Shown here: one piece after another, positions 45,315-54,407 of the stretch | How positions within the stretch are numbered: position 1 is the stretch's first letter | How the letters are laid out: the number at the start of each line of letters is the position of its first letter | DNA from: Actinomyces oris | Lineage (GTDB): Bacteria > Actinomycetota > Actinomycetes > Actinomycetales > Actinomycetaceae | NCBI RefSeq assembly: GCF_001937665.1 | Contig: NZ_MSKL01000012.1 | Span: 81,540-140,261, forward strand | Reading direction: 5' to 3' | DNA: 58,722 bases | Translations under genes and position numbers: made by a program | The notes under the pieces: generated by a model | Seen by the model: the letters and a program-made list of their open reading frames with translations, nothing else | Database searches by the model: none | What the model was told of the DNA's origin: nothing

Positions 45315-46076
45315 ATGTCACAGCCATGGAAGATCTACGACGCGCTTCTTGACGGACTGCCTGAGGACGTCGTCGTGCGGACGTCGGGCCAGGGGCCCCG
45401 CTGGAGCCGCGTCCTCAACTCCGCCGGCGGTGTCGGCACGGCCTGGACCATGGACGTGCGCAGCCGCCCGGCCCTCAGCGACGACGGACCGCTCGATGGG
45501 CGGCCGCTGCGCGACGTCGGTGCCCTGGTGAAGTCCTGGAACCTGGCTGAGGCCAGTATCGGCCAGGCCGCCATCAACTCCTGGTACTCGCGGGAGGAGA
45601 CGGCCGCAGCCAACGGTTTCGAGCCAACCGGTGAGGGACTGACCTGGCGCCAGGTCTTCGACCCCTACCAGGAGATGATCGTCGGCAAGAGGGTGGCGGT
45701 CATCGGGCACTTCCCCTTCGCCGAGGCCGCCCTGGCCGGTGCCGGTGAGTACATCTGTCTTGAGCGCAACCTTCAGCCCGGCGACTGGCCGGACAGCGCC
45801 TGCGAGTACGTCCTGCCCGAGTGCGACCTCGTCTTCATCTCGTCATCGAGCTTCGTCAACAAGACCGCGCCGCGCCTCATTGAGCTCTCCCGTGACGCGC
45901 ACACCGTCCTGGTCGGTCCGTCGACGCCGCTCAACCCGGTTCTCCTCGACTACGGCGTGGACACCATCACCGGTTTCGTTGCGGCGAGGTCCCTCGGCGA
46001 CCCCGCCTCCCTGGCTGAGATGGTCCCGGCCGGCGACATCGGTCCCGGCTTCCGGGTTCACCGTCATCGGGTCTGA
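45315..46076 (+). CDS. DUF4213/DUF364 family protein (253 aa)
   Basis: Putative heavy-metal chelatase-like family: an N-terminal DUF4213 part (WKIYDALLDGLPE ... AAINSWYS) and a C-terminal DUF364 part with GKRVAVIGHFPFAEAAL, ERNLQPGDWPDSACEYVLPECDLVFISSSSFVNKT, and VLVGPSTPLNPVLLDYGVDTITGF. Related proteins accompany metal or cofactor transport, but nothing nearby supports that here. The ATG at 45315 has AAGGA 7 bp upstream. Confidence 0.85.
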   Translation: MSQPWKIYDALLDGLPEDVVVRTSGQGPRWSRVLNSAGGVGTAWTMDVRSRPALSDDGPLDGRPLRDVGALVKSWNLAEASIGQAAINSWYSREETAAANGFEPTGEGLTWRQVFDPYQEMIVGKRVAVIGHFPFAEAALAGAGEYICLERNLQPGDWPDSACEYVLPECDLVFISSSSFVNKTAPRLIELSRDAHTVLVGPSTPLNPVLLDYGVDTITGFVAARSLGDPASLAEMVPAGDIGPGFRVHRHRV

Positions 46077-46199
46077 GCCGGCCCATGCCGGCTCCGGCCA
46101 CCGGCGCGACGGGGCTGGCGATCCCCGTCCGCCGTTGACACCGGGGCCTGCCGGCAGGACATCGACCGCACTCCAAGTCCCATGGAGTGATCACAGAAA

Positions 46200-46245
46200 C
46201 GACGACGGCGCCGCGCAGGTGGAAACCCGCGCGGCGCCGTCGTCG
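46200..46245. terminator. Bidirectional terminator
   Basis: Perfect 17-bp inverted repeat (CGACGACGGCGCCGCGC, 46200-46216, with 46229-46245), loop 12 nt, between convergent genes. Confidence 0.75.
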
Positions 46246-46260
46246 ACGGAACTGGGGCCG

Positions 46261-46806
46261 TCAGGCCTGAGCGTCCTCGGGGCTGATGCCGTAGCCGGCC
46301 TCATCCTCGGTGGAGTCGGCCCAGTACTCCTCGGCCCACGGGTCCTCAACCGGCTGGCTACGACGCCACACGACGTAGGCGCCGGCAGCGGCCGCGCCGG
46401 CGACGGCGAGCCAACCCAGGGTCTTGAGCACGCGGTGCTTCTTCTGCTTCTTCACGGGAACCTCCAATGCGGCGGACTTTGCGGCAACAGCCACGCGCTG
46501 GGCGCGCTCTGTCAGGGTACCGTCCGTACCTGCGGCAGCCTGGGCAGCCACGGCGGCGCGCTGCGCACGCGGGATGTAGTCCTCGACAACCCGGTGGCGG
46601 GCATCGTGGACCACCGGCTCCAGACGCTCCTGTGCGTCCTTGGCGGCGCGGGCCACACTCCCGGCGGCCTTGCTGACGTGGGGAGCCGCCCACTGGGCTG
46701 CCTTCTCAGCCTGGCCGGCGACGGACCCGGCGAAGGATGCTGCCTCCTTGCGCAGATGAGTGGTGTCGAGTTTCTTGTCGCAGCATGTCTTCGTCAGGCA
46801 GGACAT
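46261..46806 (-). CDS. Ala-rich single-pass membrane protein, DUF5324-like (181 aa)
   Basis: Unrecognised at motif level. A Cys-containing N-terminus (MSCLTKTCCDKK) leads into long Ala/Gln/Arg-rich amphipathic helices (about 20-105), a basic patch KKQKKHRVLKT, one helix (LGWLAVAGAAAAGAYVVW) and an acidic C-terminus. Layout and place next to the cyclophilin gene resemble DUF5324 proteins of streptomycetes, but I cannot confirm this. The ATG at 46806 is preceded by GGGAGG; the frame is open further upstream without conserved content. Confidence 0.7.
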   Translation of the reverse strand: MSCLTKTCCDKKLDTTHLRKEAASFAGSVAGQAEKAAQWAAPHVSKAAGSVARAAKDAQERLEPVVHDARHRVVEDYIPRAQRAAVAAQAAAGTDGTLTERAQRVAVAAKSAALEVPVKKQKKHRVLKTLGWLAVAGAAAAGAYVVWRRSQPVEDPWAEEYWADSTEDEAGYGISPEDAQA

Positions 46807-46973
46807 GGTTGCCTCCCAGGTTGGAAACGGATACAGGCGGTTGTTGTGCAACGTGCACCAATGGTCGCACCCTCGAGCGGCCTGGCCCACACGATGTCCA
46901 GACGTTTTGCCTGGGGTGAACAGCGCCGCACGCCGCCCAGGGTTCATACCGATGTGCTCAGGACCGTGTCACC

Positions 46974-47504
46974 ATGGCACCCATGGAAGCGACTCTTCAC
47001 ACCAACCTCGGTGATATCCGCCTGGAGCTCTACCCCGAACAGGCTCCCGAGACCGTCTCCAACTTCGTGGGGCTGGCCACTGGCCAGAAGGCTTGGACGG
47101 ATCCTCGCACCGGCGAGGAGTCTCACGCCCCGCTGTACGACAACGTCATCTTCCACCGTGTCATCCCCGGCTTCATGATCCAGGGCGGTGACCCGCTGGG
47201 TGACGGCACCGGGGGCCCCGGCTACGTCTTCGACGACGAGATCGACGCCTCCCTGACCTTCGCCGCCCCCTACGTCCTGGCCATGGCCAACGCCGGCCGC
47301 CGCCTGGGTAAGGGCACCAACGGCTCGCAGTTCTTCATCACCACTGCCCCCACCGAGTGGCTCCAGGGCAAGCACACGATCTTCGGCGCCGTCACCGACG
47401 AGGCCTCCCGTGCCGTCGTCGACGCGATCTCCGGCGTGGAGACCGACCCACGTGACCGCCCGGTGCAGGAGGTCATCATCACCTCGGTGGACATCACCGA
47501 GTAG
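46974..47504 (+). CDS. Cyclophilin-type peptidyl-prolyl isomerase (176 aa)
   Basis: Cytoplasmic cyclophilin accelerating proline isomerisation. FHRVIPGFMIQGGDP, LAMANAGRRLGKGTNGSQFFIT and HTIFGAV carry the active-site residues (Arg, Phe, Gln, His). Without signal peptide. The ATG at 46974 has AGGA at about 10 bp; a second in-frame ATG lies at 46983. The order ppi-rhomboid-crgA is conserved in actinobacteria. Confidence 0.95.
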   Translation: MAPMEATLHTNLGDIRLELYPEQAPETVSNFVGLATGQKAWTDPRTGEESHAPLYDNVIFHRVIPGFMIQGGDPLGDGTGGPGYVFDDEIDASLTFAAPYVLAMANAGRRLGKGTNGSQFFITTAPTEWLQGKHTIFGAVTDEASRAVVDAISGVETDPRDRPVQEVIITSVDITE

Positions 47505-47597
47505 TCCCCCAGGAGGGGATGGACGGCCGCTCAGCCTCGGCCGACCTGCCACCGCGCCGCTACCGAACCACCGGAATCGGGTGTGATTCGCCCCTGT

Positions 47598-47629
47598 GAC
47601 GCCGCCGGGACCCGCGTCCCGGCGGCGTC
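47598..47629 (+). terminator. Terminator after the cyclophilin gene
   Basis: Perfect 14-bp inverted repeat (GACGCCGCCGGGAC, 47598-47611, with 47616-47629), loop CCGC. Confidence 0.7.
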
Positions 47630-47690
47630 GTCGTACCCGGTCCACCTGTCACAACACACTCAGCCCCGATCATCCGCACAGGAGTATCCG

Positions 47691-48545
47691 ATGACCTCGA
47701 CGAACTCGTTCGCACAGCAGGCACCGCCGGTGTGCCCGCGGCACCCGGACACGGTGGCCTACGTGCGCTGCCAGCGCTGCGACCGACCCACCTGTCCCAC
47801 CTGCCAGGTGCCCAGCTCCGTGGGGGTGCACTGCGTGGACTGCGCTCGTCGGTCTCAGGCCGGTCGACGCCAGGCGCGCACGCTGCTGGGTGGGAACATG
47901 GTCTCCGGCGCCCTCGTCACCAAGATCCTCCTCGGTCTGTGCGTCGTCGTCTACGCGCTTCAGGTCCTCGCCCCCGGCCTGGCGACGCAGTCGCTGGATT
48001 TCCGGCTGGGCTTCCTGCCGGTACTGGCAGCCCACGAGCCCTGGCGGTTCCTGACCACCGCCTTCCTCCACGCGAACTACATGCACCTCGGCTTCAACAT
48101 GTGGGCTCTGTGGGTGCTGGGCGGCACCCTTGAGCCGGTGCTCGGGCGGTGGCGCTTCGCCAGCGTCTACCTGCTCAGTGCCCTGGGCGGCTCGACGGCG
48201 ATCTACTGGCTCTCCTGGCCGGGCACCGAGTCCTGGATCACGCTGACGGTGGGGGCCTCGGGAGCGGTCTTCGGCCTGTTCTCCGCCATGTTCATCGTGC
48301 AGCGGCGCTTTGGACGAGACACCTCGGGGATCGTGGCGCTGGTGGCGATCAATGCCGTCGTCTCCTTCCTGGGCGCCAACATCTCCTGGCAGGGGCACCT
48401 CGGCGGACTCCTCGTCGGAGGGATCGTCTCGGCGATCTACGCCTGGGCTCCTCGGGGGAGGCGAAAGGCCGTGGGGATTGCCGGAACCATCGCGGTCGTG
48501 GTGGCTCTTGTGGCGCTCAACATTCTTCGGGCCTTCCTCGCCTGA
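47691..48545 (+). CDS. Rhomboid family intramembrane serine protease (284 aa)
   Basis: Six-helix rhomboid protease. The catalytic Ser is S190 in VGASGAVFGL and the His is H236 in WQGHLGGLLVGG; HANYMHLGFNMWAL is the conserved helix-2 segment. The N-terminus has a Cys/His zinc-finger-like module (CPRHPDTVAYVRCQRCDRPTCPTCQ ... HCVDC) typical of actinobacterial rhomboids. The ATG at 47691 has AGGAG 6 bp upstream; an upstream in-frame extension crosses the terminator. Confidence 0.93.
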   Translation: MTSTNSFAQQAPPVCPRHPDTVAYVRCQRCDRPTCPTCQVPSSVGVHCVDCARRSQAGRRQARTLLGGNMVSGALVTKILLGLCVVVYALQVLAPGLATQSLDFRLGFLPVLAAHEPWRFLTTAFLHANYMHLGFNMWALWVLGGTLEPVLGRWRFASVYLLSALGGSTAIYWLSWPGTESWITLTVGASGAVFGLFSAMFIVQRRFGRDTSGIVALVAINAVVSFLGANISWQGHLGGLLVGGIVSAIYAWAPRGRRKAVGIAGTIAVVVALVALNILRAFLA

Positions 48546-48603
48546 GACGCCGTCCGCGGTCCGCACGGTCGTGAATGACACAGGTGGAAGAACACCGCTG
48601 TGG

Positions 48604-48737
48604 TTCATCCACATCTGTGGACACAGGTGTGGAAACACAAGCATGTAGTTATCCACAGGTGTGTCCACACATGGGGAAAGTCGACGTGGGTTGTGGGGAG
48701 TTGGTTGTCCACGGATCCACAGGAGATCTGTGGAAGA
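48604..48737. other. Dense DnaA-box-like cluster between rhomboid and crgA
   Basis: Eight 9-mers in 134 bp resemble DnaA boxes: TCATCCACA (48605), TGTGGACAC (48616), TGTGGAAAC (48628), perfect TTATCCACA (48649), GTGTCCACA (48661), TTGTCCACG (48705), GGATCCACA (48713) and TGTGGAAGA (48729). They occur on both strands. The gap between the rhomboid stop and crgA holds no gene. This could titrate DnaA, like datA, or be a second origin element. Confidence 0.7.
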
Positions 48738-48975
48738 CGGGGGAGGAGTGGGCCGGAGCCGGCGTTGAACCATGACCTCCTGGCCCCTGGGCGGGAGCTG
48801 GAAGTGGCCGGGCAGGGGAAGGTGGGGCCGGCCCGGGGTGAGGGCGCCCGGCTTCGCCGCCAGGGGCCCGTGGAGTCAATCAGGCCCGCGGCCCGTCGTG
48901 GACTCCGGGACAACCAGCCCGCCCCGGTCTCCTGCCCGAGCGAGCGTCTCAGAAGTGAGGAGACACGACAACGAC

Positions 48976-49005
48976 AAGGCCCCCGAGCCGGTGCTCGGGG
49001 GCCTT
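48976..49005. terminator. Terminator between rhomboid side and crgA
   Basis: AAGGCCCCCGAGC (48976-48988) pairs with GCTCGGGGGCCTT (48993-49005), a 4-nt loop, 33 bp beyond the crgA stop. It serves crgA on the minus strand and the rhomboid transcript from the other side. Confidence 0.75.
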
Positions 49006-49038
49006 CGCGGATGTCTGTTCACATGAGCATCTGAACTG

Positions 49039-49500
49039 TCACTTCCAGCGCAACAGACCGAGGAAGCCAGACATCATGATGAGGAAGCCGATGTAGAGGT
49101 TGCCGTTGTACAACCAGTCATACATGTGATGCTCGGTGAAGTAGGGCAGCGGGTACTTGCCGTCGAAGAGGTAGGTGGTGACAACCCACAGCAGGCCGAT
49201 GACCAGGAGCGACACCATGGTGGGGGCGTACCAGCGCGGCGAGGCGGTGTCCTTGATCTTCTTGGGTGTGCGCGATACCCGGTTCGCCGCAGCGCGCGAC
49301 TCCTCCTCGAGAGCCTTGGCCGCCTTGGCTGGGTTGCCGGAGCGCTCAGGGTGCTTCTTCTTCGATTTCGACGACGAGCTCTTCTTCGAGCCCTTGTCCT
49401 TCTCAGTGCCCTTCACGCTGTTCTTGCCGGAGCTCTTCTTCGAGACCTTCTCCGAGCTCTTGTCGGCGTCGTCCGTTGTGGACTTCTTCTCCGAGGCCAC
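49039..49500 (-). CDS. crgA: Cell division protein CrgA (153 aa, extended N-terminus)
   Basis: Small septal protein with two membrane helices (SLLVIGLLWVVTTYLF and NLYIGFLIMMSGFLGLLRWK) joined by a loop ending in DWLYNGN, as in CrgA, which interacts with FtsZ and PBPs in actinobacteria. The family usually has about 85-95 aa; this one has a further 60-residue Lys/Ser-rich extension (SKKSSSSKSKKKHPER). The GTG start at 49500 has GAGGAG 7 bp upstream. An ATG at 49548 gives no better fit. Confidence 0.9.
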   Translation of the reverse strand: MASEKKSTTDDADKSSEKVSKKSSGKNSVKGTEKDKGSKKSSSSKSKKKHPERSGNPAKAAKALEEESRAAANRVSRTPKKIKDTASPRWYAPTMVSLLVIGLLWVVTTYLFDGKYPLPYFTEHHMYDWLYNGNLYIGFLIMMSGFLGLLRWK

Positions 49501-49695
49501 CCTGGGTCTCCTCACTGGTTGGGGGATGGTGGCATGAGACCACCGCAATACATCCGGCCCTAGCCTAGGACATGCTGTGAAGCTTCCTCACGGTGCACCC
49601 TGTGATGAGTCCACCACTCCTGGCTGGTCATGTGGGGGGTGTGCCCCCTTAGACTGGCCGCTAGCCCGATGATGCCCTAGTTCTGAGGAGGGGCG

Positions 49696-50469
49696 ATGAC
49701 TGGAGGAGGTCTTGTGCGACACCGAGCGCCCGGCCAGAGTCGTGCTGTCCGAATCTTCAACGGCGCCTTGACCGGAATCGGCGAGCTGCTCATCACCGCT
49801 GGCCTCGTCGTCGCCCTTTTCCTGTGCTGGCAGCTGTGGTGGACCGGCATTGACGCCAACGCGAGTGCGCAGGCGGTGGCCACCCAGTTCCATGAGAAGC
49901 AGGTCGAGTCACCTCAGAAGGCGGGCGAGAAGCACACCGACGCCCCGCCCGTCATGGAGCAGGTCGGCTACGGCGAGACCATCGGGATGCTCGTCGTCCC
50001 CAAGTGGTACGGCGTCACCAACAACAACATGCCCATCATGGAGGGCACCGGATCCGACGTCCTGGACCAGGCCGCGGCGGGCCACTACACCAACACCCAG
50101 CAGCTCGGAGAGCTCGGCAACTTCGCGATCGCCGGGCACCGCCGCACCTATGGCAACTCCTTCCGCCGCATCGACCTGCTCCAGGAGGGTGACGAGATCA
50201 TCGTCTCCACCGCCAAGACCTGGTACGTGTTCAAGGTGACCGGTCACGAGCTCGTCCAGCCCGAGCAGGTCGAGGTCATCGCCCCGGTGCCCAACCAGCC
50301 GGACGCCCAGCCCACCGACCGATACATCACGCTGACCACCTGCCACGGGTCGACCGCCGGTGAGTTCGGCAATGACCAGCGCTGGATCGTCCACGCGAAG
50401 TTCGCGTACTGGATGGACCGCTCCGAGGGCCGTCCGGACTCCGTGCTCAACGATCCGGGGGTCAACTGA
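49696..50469 (+). CDS. Class E sortase (257 aa)
   Basis: Transpeptidase anchoring proteins to peptidoglycan, class E in actinobacteria. One N-terminal membrane helix (about 32-52), then the catalytic His148 (AIAGHRRTYG), Cys216 (TLTTCHGS) and Arg229 (NDQRWIVHAKF). Class E enzymes usually recognise LAxTG. GAGGAG precedes the ATG at 49696. Its stop overlaps the start of the next small membrane gene. Confidence 0.93.
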   Translation: MTGGGLVRHRAPGQSRAVRIFNGALTGIGELLITAGLVVALFLCWQLWWTGIDANASAQAVATQFHEKQVESPQKAGEKHTDAPPVMEQVGYGETIGMLVVPKWYGVTNNNMPIMEGTGSDVLDQAAAGHYTNTQQLGELGNFAIAGHRRTYGNSFRRIDLLQEGDEIIVSTAKTWYVFKVTGHELVQPEQVEVIAPVPNQPDAQPTDRYITLTTCHGSTAGEFGNDQRWIVHAKFAYWMDRSEGRPDSVLNDPGVN

Positions 50470-50627
50470 TGTACGGCTTCATCTGGCGGCACCTGCCGGG
50501 GCCTGCGTGGCTCAAGGCCATCGAGTCGCTCATCCTCATCGCCGGGATCGTCTACGTGCTCATGCAGTACGTCTTCCCCTGGGCCAACGCCACCTGGCAC
50601 CTGTCCGGCAACGCCGACGTCGGCTGA
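50469..50627 (+). CDS. Small membrane protein coupled to sortase (52 aa)
   Basis: Translation begins MYGFIWRHLPGPAWLKAIE, then one membrane helix (SLILIAGIVYVLMQYVF) and PWANATWHLSGNADVG outside. Its ATG overlaps the sortase stop (TGATG), so the two are coupled. The same kind of small protein follows class E sortases in other actinobacteria; function unknown. A long palindrome follows. Confidence 0.75.
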   Translation: MYGFIWRHLPGPAWLKAIESLILIAGIVYVLMQYVFPWANATWHLSGNADVG

Positions 50628-50736
50628 CGCCCGCCTCAGACCTCACGGAAGCCCCCGCAGGCACCGGAATGGGAGCCGGCGGGTAGGAGGCCGGGGCGTC
50701 CAGATCCGTGACAAAGGCTCGTACTGCTCTCATCGA

Positions 50737-50787
50737 GACGGAGCGCGTGTGGGGAACAGGAATCCTGTTCCCCACACGCGCTCCGTC
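50737..50787. terminator. 25-bp near-perfect palindrome, bidirectional terminator
   Basis: Arms of 25 bp (50737-50761 and 50763-50787) flank a single base. It sits between the sortase operon and the convergent PEPCK gene, ending both. The length is unusual for a terminator. Confidence 0.7.
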
Positions 50788-50852
50788 GTCGTCAGCGAGG
50801 TGGCGTGCGGCCGGGCCCGCGGGAGGTCGGTGCGGGCCCGGCGCGACGGCGC

Positions 50853-53800
50853 TCAGGCCAGCGATGGCTGGAGGCCGAGCGTGCCCACGAGGTGCTCGCG
50901 GTAGGCCGGAGAGCTGACCTTGTCCAGCCAGGCGCGGGCCTCGGCCAGGCGGCCCTCGATGTTCAGGCGCTCGACGACTTCCTCATTGTTCTCCGCGGTG
51001 TAGAAGCGGGTGAGGTCCTCGATGGCCTGGTGGGCCTGGCGGGTGTCGCGGGCGACCTTGGCGTCCAGGCGCTCCGCGTACCACGACGAGCTCAGGATGT
51101 TCTCGCGCTCGAACAGGGCGCGGAACTCCGGGCTCGTCAGGTCCCAGCCCTCGCGGGAGGTGCCGTCGATCATGATCTCCAGCAGGGCCCGCAGTGGCGG
51201 CACGGCCCACTCGATGGAGCCGTCGGCCCGGTAGTGCTCGGCCACCACCTTGTGGGTGGTGACGATGATGTCCACCGAGTCGGCGAAGACCGCCTCGTCC
51301 TGCAGCTCGGGACGCAGCATCTCCTCGGTGAAGACGACGTCGGGGTGCAGGAAGATCCGGCCGAAGAAGGTCGAGGCGAAGGCCTGGTTCATGCGGTAGC
51401 CCAGGCGCGAGGCCTGGACGGTGCGGCCCTCGTACTCGAAGTCCTCGATGCGCTCGAGGTAGCCGCCCTCGACGAGGTGGTGGGCGTCTCGCTCCTCAAC
51501 GCTCATGCGGGAGAAGATCTCCGGGATGAGCAGCGAGATGTCGTGGGCCACCTGGACCTTCGGGCCGATGTAGCCGGCCGAGGACAGCCAGCCGTCGTAG
51601 CCGCTGAGGGCGTAGGACAGCAGGGCCGCGTTGAGGTCGTAGATGGCCGGCAGCGCGTTGAACGGGGACTTGGTCAGCGCCCCCTCACTACCGGCGCCCG
51701 TCGTCGAGGGGGACTTGCCGGTCATGGACGAGATGAACTCCATGAACAGCTCGGGCAGCTCCATGTAGTGCAGCGGGTTGTAGGCGCACAGCGGCGGAAC
51801 CCCGTCCTCGGGCGGGTTGTTGCGGCGCCCGGCGGCGACGACGTCGACGCTGTGGCGCAGCGGTGCGTCCAGGGGCACGTCCCGGAAGAGGTGGTTGGTC
51901 AGGTCCGCCAGCGCCACATCCTTCGGGTTGGCGATGTCGGGACGCACTTGGAGGTAACGGGGGTTCTTGGTGGGGGCGCCGTTGACCAGGCGCGGGTCGG
52001 CCGTGGAGACCCAGTAGGTCTGCTCGGCGGAGTCCTCGGCCTCGGGCAGGGCCGCGGCGCGGGCCACCAGGTCCTGCATGGGCTGGGTGAAGCGGGACAG
52101 GCCGGGGGCGTCGGCCGCCATCGCCCGCGCGTCGGCGGGCGTGAGCGGCTGGAAGTTGGAGATGAACAGGTCCGCCTGCGCATCCGACATGTCCGACTCG
52201 GTCTGCTTGTCGTAACCGCGCACGATCGCGTCGTCGGGCCGCTGGAAGAGCAGGGACTCGCAGTTGGTGACGAACTTGCGCGACAGCTCCGAGTCCGGGG
52301 TGGAGACCAGTCCGCCGGGGGCCACGATGGAGGCGGTGATGTCGTCCTCGGTCTGGACCTTGGCCGCCGGCGAGAAGTCCGGGCGCAGGGACAGCAGACG
52401 CCAGGCGCCGTCGTCCTCGAAGCCCACGCGCAGCATGTTGACCTTGATGACCTCACCGTCCAGGCGCAGGGAGTTGCCCTTGCGGCCGTTGATGATGCCC
52501 ACGGAGAAGTGGCTGCGCCAGTCCTCGCCCCAGCTGGGCTGGTAGAAGCGCTTGACGGTGAAGATGAGCTCCTTGATGTGGGCCGGGATCGACTCCAGGA
52601 AGGCGTTGTACTCCTCGGTGTACATCGACGACGGCGTCAGCAGCTTGATGACGCTTCCCAGCGAGCGGCGCTCGGAGAGGATCGAGCGGTGGTTGTCGCT
52701 CTTGTTGGCCGGGTCGACGAAGCGGTCGGCGTAGTTGCCGTCGAGGATCGTCTGGACGGCGTCGAAGTCCTCGTCGACGTCGCCGACGTAGGCCTCACCG
52801 AAGACGAAGGCGTCCAGGAGGGACTTGGAGATCTCCGACTTGCCGCCGCCGGAGACGGTGGCCGGCTTGTGGGCCTGCGTGGACCAGGGGGCGGTGCCCA
52901 CCAGGTGCCACTGGGTGGCGTCGCCCTCGCGGTGCTTGGCGTGGACCCGGTAGCCGTTGGGGGCCACGTAGGTGTTGCTCACCAGCAGCGGGATCGAGGC
53001 CTCCTGGCCGTCGGGGCCGGTCCAGGTGATCGTCTGGTTGCGCATGGAGTAGTGGGCGCCGGCGGGGACCAGCACGATGGTCGGGTCGTCGACCACGACG
53101 GCGGAGCCGTCCTCGCGCACCTCGAAACGGCCGGGATTGCGCTCGACGACGTGCTCGAGGGTCAGGCTCTCGGGCGTGTGGGTGTCGGTGTACTCCTGGC
53201 TCAGGTTGTAGCGCGGGTAGGCGACGGCGCCGCCGGCGTGCTCCTCCTCCACGCAGCCGAAGAGGTTGGCCGAGTACCCGATCTGGGTCTTGACCTCCTT
53301 CTTGCAGTAACCGAAGTAGTTGTCCGCGATGACGGTGACGATGACGCCGCGCTCGTCGCGGGCCACGCACTTGAAGGCCTTGCCGCCGTTGTAGAGCTCG
53401 GCCTCGTCCTTCCAGCACTGGCCGTCGCGGCGCTGGCGCTCGGTGGCCTCCTCCCAGGAGGGCAGGCCCAGCTCCTTCTTGGTCAGGGTGGTCAGGTGCG
53501 GGGCGAGAATGACGCAGCCGGTGTGACCGGTCCAGGACTCCGGGGCCAGGGAGGAGTCGTTCTCCGGCAGGTAGGGGTCGCCGCCGTTGCCGAAGATGCC
53601 CTCGACGAAGTCCAGGTTGGAGACCAGGCCGCCGGGGGCGATGAAACGGATCTCCATGGAGCGCTCGGCGGAGAAGCCGGGGACCTCGGGCACGACGACG
53701 GGGCGCAGCAGCAGGGACACGAAGCAGCGCGCCGGATCCTCCTGCCGGGAGGCCCAGGGCAGGGTCAGCAGGTCCTCGGGGGCCTCCACGGCGTGGGCCA

Positions 53801-54269
53801 GCAGGCGGGCGAAGACGTCGCGCGGGACGGCGATCTTGTCGTCGGGGATCGGCAGGCCGCCCTCGGCGACGTGGAAGACGCCGGCGGTGGTGCGGCGGTC
53901 GTTGCGGGGATTGTGCAGGACGCCGCCGAGCACCCGGTAGCTCTCGACGTAGTCGGAGGTGAAGCTGGTGGAGTCCGCCGGCAGGGACAGTGCCCGCGCC
54001 AGACCCGGCTGGTCCAGGACGAAGGTTGAGCGGGGCAGCCTTGGGGTGGCGGCCGCTCCCTCCAGGTAGGAGTCGAGGAAGGTCTGAATGCGCTGGTCAG
54101 CGGCACAGGGGCGGTGGGCCAGGCGGCGGGAGAGCTCGCGCTGGCGAGCCAGGATCGGGGACATGAGACGGTCCGCCTCACTCTGCTTGACCTGTGCCGG
54201 GGCGGAGATCCCCAGCAGCTCCAAACGCAGGGCGATGGCGGAAGTGGTGGCCGCGTCTGTTGTTGTCAT
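50853..54269 (-). CDS. Probable PPi-type phosphoenolpyruvate carboxykinase (1138 aa)
   Basis: Very large cytosolic protein. Length and several segments (VIADNYFGYCKKEVKTQIGYS, SGGGKSEISKS P-loop near residue 470, and WRSHFSVGIINGRKGN) fit the PPi-dependent PEP carboxykinases known from Entamoeba and Propionibacterium (EC 4.1.1.38), which convert PEP, CO2 and phosphate to oxaloacetate and pyrophosphate. It shows no signal or membrane helix. A Dcu carrier lies just upstream on the same strand, as expected for a carboxylating route to succinate. It could be annotated as hypothetical by standard pipelines. I cannot rule out another PEPCK-fold relative, so the assignment is probable only. Confidence 0.62.
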   Translation of the reverse strand: MTTTDAATTSAIALRLELLGISAPAQVKQSEADRLMSPILARQRELSRRLAHRPCAADQRIQTFLDSYLEGAAATPRLPRSTFVLDQPGLARALSLPADSTSFTSDYVESYRVLGGVLHNPRNDRRTTAGVFHVAEGGLPIPDDKIAVPRDVFARLLAHAVEAPEDLLTLPWASRQEDPARCFVSLLLRPVVVPEVPGFSAERSMEIRFIAPGGLVSNLDFVEGIFGNGGDPYLPENDSSLAPESWTGHTGCVILAPHLTTLTKKELGLPSWEEATERQRRDGQCWKDEAELYNGGKAFKCVARDERGVIVTVIADNYFGYCKKEVKTQIGYSANLFGCVEEEHAGGAVAYPRYNLSQEYTDTHTPESLTLEHVVERNPGRFEVREDGSAVVVDDPTIVLVPAGAHYSMRNQTITWTGPDGQEASIPLLVSNTYVAPNGYRVHAKHREGDATQWHLVGTAPWSTQAHKPATVSGGGKSEISKSLLDAFVFGEAYVGDVDEDFDAVQTILDGNYADRFVDPANKSDNHRSILSERRSLGSVIKLLTPSSMYTEEYNAFLESIPAHIKELIFTVKRFYQPSWGEDWRSHFSVGIINGRKGNSLRLDGEVIKVNMLRVGFEDDGAWRLLSLRPDFSPAAKVQTEDDITASIVAPGGLVSTPDSELSRKFVTNCESLLFQRPDDAIVRGYDKQTESDMSDAQADLFISNFQPLTPADARAMAADAPGLSRFTQPMQDLVARAAALPEAEDSAEQTYWVSTADPRLVNGAPTKNPRYLQVRPDIANPKDVALADLTNHLFRDVPLDAPLRHSVDVVAAGRRNNPPEDGVPPLCAYNPLHYMELPELFMEFISSMTGKSPSTTGAGSEGALTKSPFNALPAIYDLNAALLSYALSGYDGWLSSAGYIGPKVQVAHDISLLIPEIFSRMSVEERDAHHLVEGGYLERIEDFEYEGRTVQASRLGYRMNQAFASTFFGRIFLHPDVVFTEEMLRPELQDEAVFADSVDIIVTTHKVVAEHYRADGSIEWAVPPLRALLEIMIDGTSREGWDLTSPEFRALFERENILSSSWYAERLDAKVARDTRQAHQAIEDLTRFYTAENNEEVVERLNIEGRLAEARAWLDKVSSPAYREHLVGTLGLQPSLA

Positions 54270-54343
54270 GGCACGAGCCTAGACAGACGCGACGACACGA
54301 CCCTGTTACGTTCTACCCAGAAGGACGGCTTCAGTGGTGTGTT

Positions 54344-54402
54344 CGACGTCGCACCTGCCGGCCTGCGTTTGCTGTCCGCGTCGAGTGGCAGGTACGACGT
54401 CG
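54344..54402 (-). terminator. Hairpin between dcu and PEPCK genes
   Basis: CGACGTCG + ACCTGCC (54344-54359) pairs with GGCAGGT + CGACGTCG (54387-54402) with one mismatch, just after the dcu stop. It may be a terminator or an intercistronic stem stabilising the dcu transcript. Confidence 0.5.
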
Positions 54403-54407
54403 AGTGC

